DNA of 64,000 bases from Isoetes taiwanensis (lineage: Eukaryota; Streptophyta; Lycopodiopsida; Isoetales; Isoetaceae). Below the pieces are notes generated by a model that saw only the letters and a list, made by a program, of their open reading frames with translations, was not told the origin of the DNA and made no database searches. Position numbers and translations under genes: made by a program. This document shows positions 20,560-31,985 of the stretch, in pieces (the stretch's first letter is position 1; each line of letters opens with the position of its first letter). The stretch is taken from the NCBI GenBank assembly GCA_021234155.1, contig JAJEKV010000055.1, positions 1,157,090 to 1,221,089 on the forward strand. The letters are read 5' to 3'.

Positions 20560-22080
20560 TGGACAAATTAACAAAATATTTTCCTCCTTGAACACCATCC
20601 TAGAACATTTTGAGCTGAGCCCTTTCAAGAATTAGCAAGGACGAACATTCATCGTCTATGACACATAAACTAATGCAACCTCTAGTATATTTTCACACCA
20701 GTTGGTGTCGTACTTGATGCAGCTTTACGATCCTAACATGCTTCAGAATACTGTGCTAGCATAGATAGGTCTTGCGTTGGCTATAACAGAGGCAGATGTT
20801 GCCCAAATCTTGCAAGGCCTCTCTAACGTTGCAGATCTTAAGTGCATGTAGACAAAATGTTTGAAGTGGGTTGGACTTCAGATTGTGCCAGTCCTCACCA
20901 TATGTTCAAGAGAACCCTCTTGAAAGACTTCCCCTCACAAGTGACCGTAAATATAGTAGTTTCAATCTTCGAGGCAGGTGGATATCATTGCCTTGCCAAT
21001 TACCACACATTGTTGGCAAATTGTTGGCTATAATTCTTGAACAAAATTGAAAGCATGGGCAGAGAAAACATGGCTACGTGCACTTGGACATACATGTTTT
21101 AGATCTAAGCAATGATGCTTAGGAATTTGCAATGTTGCTTTGTGAATTTTGCGAAGACTTTCGGCATAGTTCTGAGAGAGAATCTCCATGAAGATTACCG
21201 CAATTAGGTGTCCCTTATGAGTTGTAAAATGAAGTGGGTGAACTATATGATACATTCTTAACTCAAATGCCACCAAGGATGTTCGCTCCCCACACTGCTT
21301 GGACTATGCATTGATTGGCTCGAGGATTGGCTTACCCAGAATGAAGATGGAGCTAGAGGAGCTCGCTTGCTCATCACATCATTAGATATATGCAAACGAC
21401 GTGTATCTTTTAGCTCAGGCTTATGCAAGTATACAACAACATCCGGACACAGTGACTGTTTTTTGTCAAAACACTGGGATGCGAGTCAACTTAGCCAAGA
21501 TTAAGGTACTTCTAATACCATCTTTTTATAAATAGCCTCACTTCTTATCAAGTTCAAAACGTCGAAGTGGAACGACATATTTTACTGTGAAAAGGTGGTA
21601 AACACACTCGACACATTCAAATGTCGCCTATACAATGGCCATGAGTCTATAATGTCTTGAAACTAGTTGGAAGGAGAAACACACAAGTCGGTTGACCAGA
21701 TGGAATGTGCATGAACATGAAGCATACAGGTGCAGAACAACAAGGGTCACGCACCCATTTGAAGCAATACCTTGACATGCTTCCTTGGTAAGATTCGGGA
21801 TACCATTATTTTGGATATGGTCAAGACATCACAGTACAAAGGATAGATTAATCTTACACTTGCCTATGGTCTATAATGATACCTGGTGGCAATGTAGAAC
21901 AATTGCTTCCATTCGTACTGGTTCACACCATCTCAGAATTAAAACATACAGGTGGGCTCGTGTAGAGCGTGAAACAGGATATGCCAATGTTGTCAAATGG
22001 GAGCGATTGAAGGTGAGCGCCACTCTCTCCAAATTTATCCATCGTTGGCAACAATCCGAGCATGATATGCTTGTTTGATT
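20560..22080 (+). pseudogene. old non-LTR retrotransposon RT and C-terminal region
   Basis: A heavily worn plus-strand copy. Near 21390-21510 it reads YANDVYLLAQAYASIQQHPD then GMRVNLAKIKVLLI, matching the Y-A-D-D catalytic box and following helix of non-LTR RTs, with the second-last D changed to N. Near 21890-21960, RTGSHHLRIKTYRWA matches the R-x-G-S-H-x-L-x-I-x-x-G-R-W motif also found in the copies at 46.9 kb and 63.6 kb. No intact ORF remains. Confidence 0.55.
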
Positions 22081-24260
22081 AAGCCTAATTGACCGCTACA
22101 TGTGCTCTTGCAAATGCCTGCAATCATGGTACTAGCCTCATATATCTTTGAGGTTCTTTAATATGCGAGCTCAATTATATCATATTGACATGTAGATTTC
22201 ATCAGTGAACTCATTATTGCCAAAGTTTTTCCCTCAAAAACCCTTCAAGGTGAAGGTTTTACAATCCTGAATAATAATGGGTTTGTTGTGCTCTTTCTTG
22301 TATTGGATCCCATGGACCTTTTTGTCTACGTGGACGATATAAATCAATTTATCTCAACTCAATTAATTTTAAACTTTTTTAAAAACCTACACATGTAGAG
22401 CTTTTGTAATTCCCGGGGGTTTCACCTACTATAAAGGGGATACGCCACATGCATTAATGGGGTCAACAAAAAACCCTCCGTATACGCCTTGTCTAACCTT
22501 CTAAACACCCCTTCCCATATACATATTACACTGGATCCCTCCCCAGAAAACCCCCTAGCCAAGCCCCTATCCGTATGTATACATACGGTTTAGGGTAAAA
22601 AAAAACCCACCCCATTCACTCACATGTTATATACACCTTAAACTATGTGACATCCCCGGGTTGTAATTCTATTGTAAAATAGCTTTATTTGTGGTATATG
22701 CAACGATGTGCTTGTCCCATAAGCCAGCTCGACCTTAATAAAATTCAAGGGAATCTTACGTGATTGACAAATATATTGCAGTATCTATCAGCAACCTACC
22801 CAATTGTACAGCTAACCTATGACACGACACAATATTTGGGAAACACGATGACCACATGTCCTCTTTCAGATAAAAACTTGCAAAAATGAGTTTTTTTAAT
22901 GCTGATTCTTCCTTTCCAACGAAGATGAATTATTGTTAAATCATGTTGTTTGTTTGTGCTTCCTTAGATTACTAGGCATTTTCACGAGTGTCTATCTTCA
23001 GAGTGCTAAGAGGACAATGAATTTTCCTTTTTGTTATATCTGTTCGATACAAGGACGGCTTTATATACTCATACCACCCAAACCACATATATATATCTTG
23101 TTCTATATGTAGATATTTGAGTAGTGCAACAAAACTTTAGCGGTTGTCAGCGCTGTACATAGAACTACCATAGACAAGGAAATCAACCACCACCACCATA
23201 AGAAGAGCGTCTTGGACACATCTTTGTGGCCAATCAAAATTGGACAACAATAATTTCAAGGAAAAAGAGAGAGCGGAAGCTATGTAATATATGGACGGGT
23301 TAATTGAAGATAACATTAGTCAATGACGTAGGATAGATCTAGAACCAACAAGAACTACTATAAGCATGATCATATACATATTACATTTTCTCTACTCCTT
23401 TTATTTTGTGCTTCTATATTTCTACATGTGAAATTGCTATTTCATATACATCGTCCTCTTACCTAGATACATGTCCCTTTTCGATATGCCAAGTTAAATG
23501 AGGGAGTGACAACATGCTTTATATTAGCCTACTACCCAAACAACATATTCAACAACCACGACGTTTGGTGTCATTTTCGTTTTCATGCGTAGGACCTCAA
23601 ATAAGTTGCTTGCAATCAAGATTGGACAAGATTAACTACCAAAATGACATCAACGACCAGGGACGACGATGATAATGTTAGTACAAAGGCATGCGAGACA
23701 ATACAGTGGAGAGGTACAACCATATTGCATAATAGCTAGGCAACAAAATTAAACTGTCACATGAACTTTTAGATTTAGGGATGTTTTTTTTGGCGTAAAA
23801 TTATGTAATCGACACTTGCCAGAACTTTGATATTTACATTGCTTTTGTCCTTATTCATCTTAAATGTGCTAGGTTAAATGACTTGGATGCAGATTTCAAC
23901 TAATGTCAATGTGTATGTGATTCCACTGGTAAGGCATGATCAATTTCACGAAGCTAGCAACTCGACAACATGGGCATAATATCAAGTACAGATGTGTAGA
24001 GCTCATAATTAACGTCATTCTAACCAGGTCAGTTGATTTTATGGATGCAAGAATTCAACCTGTAGAGTTCGATTCTCTTACCAAATATCTTCTGCAATGG
24101 CCAACTCCACAAGTTACAATGACATAGGGGCATGGGTATATAGTTTCCTATGTTACTGTCTAGCCTGAGCATTAATTGCAAAGAGAAGGATTAGAGAAGA
24201 CAACTTGAACTGCTGAAAGGACAATGGTAGAAATGAGCAGACAGGTGAAAGATGAGAATG
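22081..24260. other. intergenic DNA, nothing recognised
   Basis: AT-rich sequence with many stops in all frames. I see no repeat structure, motif or coding pattern. Confidence 0.4.
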
Positions 24261-24269
24261 AAGAATGAG

Positions 24270-24795
24270 ACAAGGTGATGGTACAATGAGAAGAAGGTAC
24301 AGGAACACGGATCTTACAAGTGCATAAGTTAAGCCAAAGAAAGTGTAAGACATACAAACAACTAGAGGGTGAAGGTATTAAAGAACGTCAAGGTAAGTGG
24401 CTGTGTGTTCCGGCACTTTATTCAATCATTCTAATTCAGAATAGTAACCGGCCTCCAAAAAACCTGTAGAATCCGGTAGCTTACCTTGACATAGTGGAAC
24501 ATGAAGGGGGACAAGGGGCTGGCAAGAATGCCCTCTCCCTTCACGTTCCACATCACGTCAAGAAAAGTGGGTCTTGTTCTTATCCAACCACAGGCTACCA
24601 TGTGACAACCATTTTAATCAAGAATGGAAACTGGCTCTCCATTCTTGGCATGACCTGCTACATCCGGTGTGTTCTTCATAGCTTCTTTCCTTGACGGTGC
24701 ACAATGAGAAGAAGATGGATCTTACAAGTCCTTAAGGTGAGCCAAAGGAAGTGTAAGACATGCAAACAACCATAGGGTGAAGGTGTCAAACTATG
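24270..24795 (+). repeat. duplicated ~110-bp segment (24270-24382 and 24690-24795)
   Basis: Both copies contain ACAATGAGAAGAAG, GGATCTTACAAGT, then AGCCAAAG(A/G)AAGTGTAAGACAT and CAAACAAC with GGGTGAAGGT, in the same order. The spacing is about 415 bp. The sequence between includes CTTGACATAGTGGAACATGAAG and looks noncoding. The origin is unknown: a tandem duplication, or ends of a small element. Confidence 0.5.
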
Positions 24796-26215
24796 GAATA
24801 AGAAGACATAACACTATAGACAAAACAAAGGAAGCAATTTGGGAAGGGAGAGAAGAGGGCCCATATGGGAGGTCTGACTACTTCATAAACTCCATGCTCA
24901 ACAATAATTTACTCAGGCCATCACCTTTTCTCGCCCATCACGCATCTCCTGTGCATATTTTCCAGTCCACCCTCCCCTTTCCTGCTAGCACATGCATCAG
25001 CTGCACTTGCCTTCGTTCCAGCGCCCACGACAGGGACTGCCCCTTTGTCTTGCTGCTAGATTTCCAAATAACACGACAAAAATGTTAAAGACATACATTG
25101 GTTTGATCCAGCCCTTTTCGCCTTCTCAAATCTGGAGAATTCAGACAAGGCGCCCATCTGCCCTCTTCATAATAAACAATTTGGGTCATGATTTCGCCTG
25201 CCGGAATGATCCCTAGTGGGTTTTTGTTTTTGGGTCCATGGCATCTTCGTCAGCATTCTTGGGTGTAAACAGAAGGGTTTTGGGTTTTTGCCTCCACAGT
25301 CAAGTTGAAGAAAGCTGCCGGTCAATGGAGGCTTGTTAATATCGATTTCATTGGGTAAATATTTATCTTCCCTGCGGCTGAAAAGGATGTTTGGTATTGG
25401 ATGAGAAAAGCCTTGTCCGTGTGTTTTAATTCCTATGCAGGAGTCTCATAAGAGTTGTCAAGCAAGTAGCAAATCCTGCCAAAGTCATGGAATAACCGGA
25501 TGTTAAATTCCCTTTTCATGCATGAAATTATAAATGCGCAGGGAGTTTACTTAACCACGAGCACATGTTGCTGGAGCTGCTGTGAGCCTCAAGCTATGGA
25601 AAGGGACTTCAGAGCATCTGAGCACAAAGGTCCAATTCTTGTGCTACTTTTTACTATTGGGAGCTAGATCTTTGAGACCTACTCTTATTTTCAAAGCATT
25701 TCACTGAGATGGTACTTTGGCCCCTTCTCATTCGTTGTGTCTATTTCAGTGCCAGGTGAAGCTTACGGTTGGGTGAATTGCCTCACCAAAATCTCATGCT
25801 GAGAAGTCGAGCCGACCCACAAAGGGGCAGATCAACTTATTTCTCGAATGAAATTACAGAGAGCTATTCCTAAGCTACAAAGGAATAAATCAGATTTGAA
25901 ATGGTATCTATGGCACAGACCTTTGCGCCTTTAGATGTCTTAAGAGATTTAGAGGCGCACCATGCGTAAAGTTGTTAGTCTGTTAATTCTTGTCTTATTT
26001 ACTAACTGCCATGGCAGAGAAGGGTAGTTTTTGCTTGCAGCTTTCCATCCTTATTAGGAATAAAGTATATTAGATATGGGAAGGCTCCATCACTGCTCTA
26101 AATTGTATATTTCACAAATTAATCAATTACATTGTGCAATATGTTGCTTCCATGTTTTAGAATATTGGAATTCTTTCCGTGTTGGTTATTAAATTGCACT
26201 CTCATATTGTATCAG
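24796..26215 (+). other. upstream region of the PF09713 gene: probable promoter, 5' exon(s) and intron
   Basis: The first recognised coding exon (26216) is phase 0 at its start and has no in-frame ATG, so at least one upstream exon must lie here. One weak candidate is ATG at 25238 giving 13 codons (MASSSAFLGVNRR) to 25276, followed by a GT. That donor is poor, and no transcript evidence is available. Confidence 0.35.
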
Positions 26216-29200
26216 TCACACGGGCACCGTTCTTCCTCCCCGACGACATCACAACAGCCTCATCAACAACCAGCAGATGGACAGCAAAATCAACAAGAAC
26301 AGAACCAGCCACAGAAAAGTGAGAATCAGTCACCGTCAGCTGGAAGCTCGGCAGTTCAAAACAACGAGGGACGAAAGATATCCCCAGAAGATATACAATT
26401 GGTCAGCTTCATGCATAATTTTTCTTTCTATAAAGTTTGTTAGCTTTTTGCATTGCCTACAATTATCCTTTTAAGCATATTGCATAGTTAGATACGTACA
26501 AATATTTGATGCAGATGTATAATTTAGTTTTCTAGATGGTCAATGCAAGAACAGAGAATTTACAATTATTGACGTTTACTCCAGTAGAATCCTAGCAGGC
26601 TTTAATTAGGAAAATGGGTTGCTACTTAGGCAGTTGTCCAGGTTGGAGTTATGAAAACAAAGTATGGTTTAGTAAAAACTGGACCTTTTAAGAAACATAT
26701 CACATGCAGCAGGGAAGCTTGTGAAGTTTGTGGAAGGAGTTCATCACTCCTTTAGTGACAGGTTAGAATTGCGGGTATTATTTGAAATCAGCTAGGGTAA
26801 CCTATTTACAGTAAATTTAAATAAGAGTAAGGAATGTTGAAGTCAAAATGTTGAGTTCACATAAGCGACCTGAAGGTAGATAACTCAGATTCAAAGTGAT
26901 AGTAGTGCAGTTTACTGGGTTTACATGGCTTTGTTGTAAAGGGAAGGAGGGAAGTGGGCCTCGACAGTCTGCAAATTTGCTCCCTTTTTTTATGAGGACA
27001 ACAGGCATAATTGGATAGATTGTAAATTATAAGGATATGACTTGGCCAAGCATAACCTGGAATATGTCGTGATCTTCACTTCAAAAGGAGCTTGACCAAA
27101 TGCTTACAAAGCTTTCCGCTAGAGAATTGTTTTTCTGTAAAATACATTAAATTCTCTTAGAAGTGGACCTTATGTATGCTGCTTGCCCTGTCTCAATTTC
27201 TAGATGACGAGAGGAGACTTTAGACTGTCCATAATAGAACACTATGCGACAAATGGGATATCTAACCCTGGATATCGAATAAAACGCTCATCATGATATT
27301 GTGGAAATGATCTTTGTAAAGCTGCATGTTTGTGGGAAGCTGTTTGGAATTATTCATGTTTGTGCTATCCATATTTGTGCTATGAAAGGAGAATGAATAT
27401 AGAATGAAAAATTCATACACTGTGATGGTAATACATTCCGTTAAAACAGAAGAGAAAAGATTTATTAACTTTGGAAGACGGAGCAATATTTAATGCAGCA
27501 GTATATTTAACATCTTCAAGGTTCCTATGATTTTGGAAATATTTTCAAGTCTGCAAAATGATACGAATTATTAGATGGAAGAAAATTATATCACATGGCA
27601 TAGAATTAGGAGAGAAATCATGCAAAATAATCCAAGGTTGTGACACTGTTGTCCTCACTTATGAAGCAGTTTCAATTTCAACTGAGTCCGCACCACTGCT
27701 AATGTGTTTTATGAGATTGGCATGACCCTTATCATTACCAAACTTGCCGAGCATCTCATTGGCTCTTTCTTCTGTTCTTGTTCCTCCTGTGCTTATAGCT
27801 GCACTGAACAAAAACATTTGCAAACTGTTAATCATGGATGGCATTTATCTAGAAGCAATGGTTGGCAAGACGACCTTATTCTATGTCGTAATATTCAATT
27901 TGTTTCCTGGGCTATTAACACTTCAATCCATTGTTGTGGTACATGCTTCTTTCTTTGCTGATTGAAGAAAGATGTGATTAGGTTAGAGTTATTTCTCTGT
28001 TGGAAGCTGTCTAAGTATAGATATTTTTGTTGTCATTTGCTGGAGATACAGTGCTATGCACTCCAGATCCTCAAACCTGATTAGTTTGATGCAGCATTGA
28101 CCCTATCTGTTACCCATAACAACTTTGTAAGGTAAATATGATGTAGAGGTAAAAACAAAATTCTTTTCTGGTTCAACCTGCCTGCAAATCCTTTACGACT
28201 GGTCAATCCTGAAATACAGCACAGCTAAGTTGACCTCGACCTGGATTTTTGCAACTGGGAAGCAACCTTATCACATTAAGGTAGCTGGACATATGATAAT
28301 GAGTTATTTAGCCGCTTTCTTGATTTGACATAAGGGACATGTTGTTTTATTATGCCCCTTGTATGTTTTATCTCCTGTGTATTCTAGAGAACTTTTTGTC
28401 TGAAGCGTGCACATAATATGCTCTTCACTATCTGGAAATTGGAGATTCTCAATAAATTAACTTCCAACCTATCTTTTTTGCAGGTGCAAAATTTAATTGA
28501 GAGATGCCTTCAGCTCTATATGAATCAAACGGAAGTTATCAACACTCTTCTGAATCAAGCCAAAATTGAGCCAGGCTTCACTAGCCTTGGTGGGTCCTGT
28601 GCTTTTCTATTAATTTGTGTTTTTTTTTGCTTATTTGATGTAGGATCTGGAGCTTCACATACCTATACTCTCATATAGTGGATGGTTTAAGTGCACTGAT
28701 TGTGATGCTTGTTGTGACCTACTGTTAGAGATTGGATGTAAGCAGAATGCTTGTAAAATAGAAGAGGATTCATTTTCTTGGGCAAAGATGCATGGACACG
28801 CATTGCTGCCCTTCTTCTGTAGTTCATGTCTTCGTTCCTTAGGAGTAAAGTTTCTTTTCAAATAATGTCATCAAATCCAGAATTTAAAACGTTTGGTGTT
28901 GCTAATAAATCATGCTAAATGGAAGAGAAAAGGAAGGAATTTTGGAAGGATGGTAGTTTGATTGTAAATAGGCAAAATAAGCTATATAATTGCATTATAC
29001 TGTTTACTTTTCTGCCTTCTATTTATTTGTATCTGTTTGATAGTATGGCAGAAACTAGAGGAGCAAAATCCTGATTTTTTTAAAGCATACTACACAAGAC
29101 TAAAGCTAAAGAGGCACATCATGATGTTCAACCACTTGCTTGAACAACAAGTGCAGCTGATGCAGAAAATGAGGATACTCCCTACAAAGTCTCCCGTGCC

Positions 29201-30751
29201 GTTATCAAATGGAATCCACCACCAAAATGGTTAATCACTATGTTCTGCTTCTTCATTTGATTAGTTGCATTCTTATCAACATCTAAAGTTTGAGTATGGT
29301 TGCAGCTGCCCAGGTTCCAATTGGGTATCCAATGTCTGCACTAGCTGTGCCTGGTCATCCACACATGACATCCTCAGTTATGCCCCCAAGTCCAAACCTA
29401 ATGGCAGGAACTCCCATGTCAGAGAATTTTCATTCAGCTCAGGGTAGTCCAGGGCAAAGGTGAGCTCTTCACTCCGTTTCTATGACCACAAAAGTAGGCT
29501 ACTTCAAATATCTCAAGCCTGTCTTATTTCTGCAGCGGGGGAGTGGACATACACCTGGGCATCTCTCCAGGTCTACATCCATCAAGCTCAGGAATGGCAC
29601 CAGATCCAGGAATTCTTGGCAGTTCTGGGTTCCCCTTTAGTAGCATTGGAAATCCTTCAGATATGTCTATGATTGGTTTAACTTCTATGTCCCTAGATAC
29701 CCCATTCATCTCAAATGATCCACATTCTCAAAACATTGTATCATTGTCAATAAGCACGGATGAAGAAGATGGAAGCAGTACAAGAGAGTCCATTGGCTCC
29801 TTGGGGCCAATTCCTCGCAATTTTAGCCTCTCAGATCTAACTGTACTTGGACCAAATTCTGGTAAGTTTTGTCATACTGATACCCTTCTGATGTTTTATG
29901 GTTTCCTTTTTGCTTCCTGCTAATATCAGTCATTGCATTTGCCAGATCTTGGATCTCTGGCCGACTATTCTTCACCATTCATGTCTCCAGAAACTGAAGG
30001 ATTCCTTCAGTCTCCAGATAAAGATGACCTCGGTACTATTTCCTTTCTTTAGCTCTCGTCCCCTACCAAATTTTAGCTGAATGGCACTCTCGTATTAAGG
30101 TGTATAAGTAAAATGAGATCGAGATGTGCAAGTATGGAAAATGAGAAAAAGGAAGCAGGGGGAACTACAAATACGTCGACTAATGCTGTTCTCGTGAGGC
30201 TTTAGGTTCTGTTGTGGGGCTTATTAGTAGAATTCTTCTCTCTAATGTGTCTTATCTAGATGGATTTGATGGTTTTTCATTTGAACTCTCTACACAGAGC
30301 AGGACATGAGTTATATAGTGCCTTGAAGAAGATGACACGAAATAGAAAATGATCTTCATGTTCTGTGTGGAGAAATTATGCCCAATGCTTTTTTTAAATT
30401 CATCTATGGTAGACAAGCTACCCTGATTGATTCCTATGTGTCATGTACGGTCACATGCATGTCTCTTTAATAACAGCTTTGAGATTAGTGAATATAATTG
30501 CTCTAAGTGAATCCTGCCCCCTTTTTTTTTTGGGTTTTAGATACCAGAGCTCCATTTTTAAATATCATGAGTGGGTTTTCTGATTTTGTAGAGAGTGCCT
30601 ACTTATTGTTAAGAGCGGTTAAATTCACTTCATGATGTGTCTCATTTGGTGAACTTGTTCTTGACGTTTGCTAAAGTCGGACATTTTGATTTCAGATGAT
30701 GAGAGAATGCTGGAATCGATACATGATTTAGATTTTGAAGATCTCAAGTAG
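26216..30751 (+). CDS. plant-specific TIGR01589/PF09713 domain protein, host gene with seven recognised coding exons
   Basis: Exons with GT..AG borders and consistent phases: 26216-26401, 28484-28589, 29044-29229, 29306-29459, 29536-29861, 29946-30032, 30696-30751 (stop). Together they give 366 residues after an unfound start exon. The N-terminus is Gln/Ser/Pro rich. The conserved domain begins at SPEDIQLVQNLIERCLQ and runs through YMNQTEVINTLLNQ, KIEPGFTSLVWQKLEEQNP and FFKAYYTRLKLKRHI to FNHLLEQQVQLM, matching the plant domain annotated as TIGR01589 (A_thal_3526). The C-terminal half is Ser/Pro/Gly/Met rich and acidic, ending ESIHDLDFEDLK, which looks like an activation-type or docking tail. 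The biochemical function of the family is not established. There are no frameshifts, so the gene is probably active. The first intron shown is about 2.1 kb. Confidence 0.88.
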
Positions 30752-30995
30752 TCAGCGCCCTGTGTTTTGGAACAGATGTGCTAGTTTTGGAGACAAGCAG
30801 GTCATTTAATTATTCTTTTCTGTACATACTTGGGCGGGCATCTTTTTCCTGTTAAGCATGCCCAATTATGGTCATCGCTAAATTTTGTTATAATCGGAAC
30901 TTTTGAGCCAAGCTTGATTGAAAGCATTCTCTTGCTCTAAACAAATCAATTTTGGCACGATCATGTTTTGCATCCATGTCATAAATATGTTAGAG
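30752..30995 (+). other. probable 3' UTR and flank of the PF09713 gene
   Basis: T-rich sequence after the stop, with TTGTTATAATCGG-type AT stretches near 30880-30900. No gene is seen. The boundary with the non-LTR fragment beginning near 31000 is not exact. Confidence 0.35.
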
Positions 30996-30999
30996 TAAT

Positions 31000-31985
31000 C
31001 ACGCAGTTAATACGAAGGGGGAAATGGGGCAGGCTGAGATAGACTAATGGGGGACTCACATGGAGAAATATCGCTGGGCCATCTGAAAACTGGCTGACCC
31101 AGTGCTGAAAACAAGCTTCAGCTGTCGCGTCGTCCACGACACATTCTGTTGCTCGGCCCCGAGCGGATCGTAAAGCTATTGCCCCTGTGGGCTGTACAGC
31201 CTTGCTCAATACCTTTCTCCGGAATGTCCTGGGATGCCGATCCAAGAGACCGAATAGCTGTTGCTGGTGCTCTACGAGGTATTTGGCTTTCTTATGCTTG
31301 AGGAAGGAGCAGTATTGACTGATGGCATATGGGCGAGAGGTGGGATCAGTGACTTGCTAGAGTCCGCATTTGATCTCCTGACACTCATCATCGAACCATC
31401 TGTTGCAGGAGAAAGTGGTAGCACCCGAGGTCCTCCGTGAGTGGCCTCTCCCAAAACATCTTTCAGCAGCTGTCAAGAGCAGGTGAGTCAGCTGGACAGA
31501 TTGCTGCTGAAGTGTGGGAAGCTACAGTAGTCCCCCCAAATCATGCTCAAGCATCCGGGCATAGGTCTCTGCACGGTCGTAACCCAGGCGTAGCCATGGC
31601 ACCTGGAGTGTTGAGGCAATGGATGGACGGGGAGCCTGCCAATGTACATGCAAGAAAAGGGGCTGGTGGTCTGAGTCCACTTCCTCGTCCCAAGTTTTTG
31701 TTCCAATGCAAAAATGGGTAACCAGGTGCAGATCTTGTTCCTCTACCAATACATAATCCACCACACTCGAGTCGCCCCCTTGGTCCTCCTATCTTCAAGT
31801 GCAGCGGCTGGAAGAGGCCATTGTGCCAACCCATTACAGATAACCAGGTCAAAGGTACTACCTAGCAACAACAACTGCCTGGCATAGCATGAAATATGGT
31901 TATCATCTGATATCCTTGACCAAGCCACCTCTGCAGAGTTCAACTGCAAGACCTCCTCTGCCAGGGGCTCAAATTTTGAGATCTG
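31000..31985 (-). pseudogene. non-LTR retrotransposon endonuclease fragment
   Basis: In minus sense, read from 31985 down, short frames give AWSRISDDNHISCYARQLL, then STFDLVICNGL, then SVVDYVLVE-like text and VDSDHQPLFLHV. These correspond to the late part of an APE-type endonuclease of LINEs (L-L-x-x-C-x-x-x-x-L-x-I-x-N-G, then S-x-x-D-Y-V, then S-D-H-x-P-L with the catalytic D-H). Further on (31245-31000) comes RRKVLSKAVQPTGAIALR and an acidic stretch typical of the endonuclease-RT linker. There are several frameshifts. The fragment ends abruptly where the gypsy pol begins near 31986. Confidence 0.55.

Noticed and set aside
22560-22600. TTTAGGG-like string near 22590
   Set aside because: A single unit only, so not a telomeric array.
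26132-26215. N-terminal extension of the first PF09713 exon to an ATG at 26132
   Set aside because: An acceptor (ATTGTATCAG) lies right before the Ser/Pro/Gln-rich coding stretch, and the upstream residues (MCNMLLPCFRILEFF) look like intron translation.
31437-31852. Overlapping 70-100 codon frames on both strands
   Set aside because: They reflect the worn LINE endonuclease on the minus strand; no separate gene is supported.
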